Assembly: GCA_002307115.1 (NCBI GenBank)
Contig: DBTP01000017.1
Coordinates: 1-5,395 of the forward strand
Reading direction: 5' to 3'
Length of the DNA stretch: 5,395 nucleotides
DNA from: Fibrobacter sp. UBA1313
GTDB taxonomy: Bacteria; Fibrobacterota; Fibrobacteria; Fibrobacterales; Fibrobacteraceae
In this document: piece by piece, positions 4,892 through 5,395 of the stretch
Layout: each line of letters starts with the position of its first letter
Numbering within the stretch: the first letter of the stretch is position 1
Made by a program: the position numbers and the translations under genes
Notes under the pieces: generated by a model
The model's input: only the letters and a program-made list of their open reading frames with translations
What the model was told of the DNA's origin: nothing
Database searches by the model: none

Positions 4892-5395
4892 ATGCAGTTA
4901 AAACGAACCCCTATTCTTACAGGCTTGATCAGTGCTTCTGTTTTGGCCGATGCGGAAGCTTTTCCAGAAGGGAAAATTGCGCAGGGACTTCAGTTGTGCA
5001 ATGCCCTAGAGATCCGTTATGATTTGTTCCCGGATCAATCAGAGTGGCCTTTGATTGCAAATCGGGTGCATCAGCTTAATGCTGCGGCGTTTTTGCTAGG
5101 AACCATTCGTCTGCGTCGTGATGGGGGTGATTTTGACGATGCCCTTGAAGGGATGAGATTGCCTTTATGGGGAGCGATTCTAGAAGCGGAAGTGGTTCCC
5201 CAGTGGCTTGATCTGGAACAGGATTCGCTTTCGCAGTATGAAGCGCTTCATGCTTTTGCTCTTGTTCGGGGAACCAAAATTCTTTTGTCCCAACATAACT
5301 TTTCGACCATTCCCACGATTGCGGAATTATCCGGTTTTGCGACGGATTGTAAGCGTGTGGGGGCCAATGGATTTAAAGTTGCCGCCATGAGTCAT
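4892..5395 (+). CDS. aroD: Type I 3-dehydroquinate dehydratase, 3' end outside window
   Basis: The 168 visible codons stay open to the right edge. The protein is a class I 3-dehydroquinase, which converts 3-dehydroquinate to 3-dehydroshikimate in the cytoplasm through a Schiff base, the third step of the shikimate pathway to aromatic amino acids. Visible family marks: EIRYD (Glu40, Arg42, Asp44), TIRLRRDGGDF (Arg73), SQHNF with catalytic His135, and GFKVAAM with Schiff-base Lys162. The His-to-Lys distance of 27 residues equals that between His143 and Lys170 of the E. coli enzyme. Asp77 stands where many relatives have Glu before the GG pair. Full-length enzymes have about 220-250 residues, so roughly 60-80 C-terminal residues are missing. 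The ATG at 4892 is the only standard start in frame after the stop at 4847-4849; the upstream bases are pyrimidine-rich with no Shine-Dalgarno sequence. It is divergent from the cellulase gene and unrelated to it in function. Confidence 0.9.
   Translation, partial: MQLKRTPILTGLISASVLADAEAFPEGKIAQGLQLCNALEIRYDLFPDQSEWPLIANRVHQLNAAAFLLGTIRLRRDGGDFDDALEGMRLPLWGAILEAEVVPQWLDLEQDSLSQYEALHAFALVRGTKILLSQHNFSTIPTIAELSGFATDCKRVGANGFKVAAMSH

Noticed and set aside
5208..5390. Plus-strand 60-codon frame near the right edge
   Set aside because: It lies in another frame within the aroD coding sequence, which carries the catalytic motifs.

Overview
The window looks like part of a chromosome from a Fibrobacter-like, cellulose-degrading gut bacterium. 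This rests on three things: a secreted GH5 cellulase whose C-terminal tail resembles a type IX secretion sorting domain, a lipoprotein with a serine-rich linker just after the lipobox, and moderate-to-low GC. The organism call is an inference from style, not from a marker gene.

Layout, left to right. (1) Positions 1-86 (minus) hold the first 28 codons of a gene that leaves the window on the left; a good ribosome binding site supports its start. (2) Positions 87-762 hold no convincing gene. They contain small hairpins, a low-complexity GC-rich patch and two stop-free minus-strand frames without translation signals; this may be a dispersed repeat or non-coding RNA region. (3) Positions 763-1572 (minus) encode an alpha/beta hydrolase with a complete Ser-Asp-His triad. 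(4) Positions 1573-1793 are intergenic, with competing inverted repeats in the hydrolase leader and a 7-bp hairpin behind the next gene. (5) Positions 1794-2204 (minus) encode a small flavin-binding split-barrel protein of the pyridoxamine 5'-phosphate oxidase superfamily. (6) Positions 2366-3250 (minus) encode an unrecognised AT-rich surface lipoprotein. (7) Positions 3334-4629 (minus) encode the GH5 endoglucanase. (8) Positions 4892-5395 (plus) encode the N-terminal 168 residues of a type I 3-dehydroquinate dehydratase (aroD), cut by the right edge.

The genes do not form one obvious pathway. The cellulase and lipoprotein lie head to tail 83 bp apart and could share a transcript, giving an exported enzyme and a surface-anchored protein of unknown role. 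The hydrolase and the flavin-barrel protein look like separately expressed housekeeping or stress genes. aroD is divergent from the cellulase and belongs to the shikimate pathway. I found no CRISPR array, tRNA, rRNA, insertion sequence or complete novel multi-gene system. The less ordinary points are the lipoprotein-cellulase pair, the sorting tail on the cellulase, the unexplained left-hand region and the paired inverted repeats upstream of the hydrolase.
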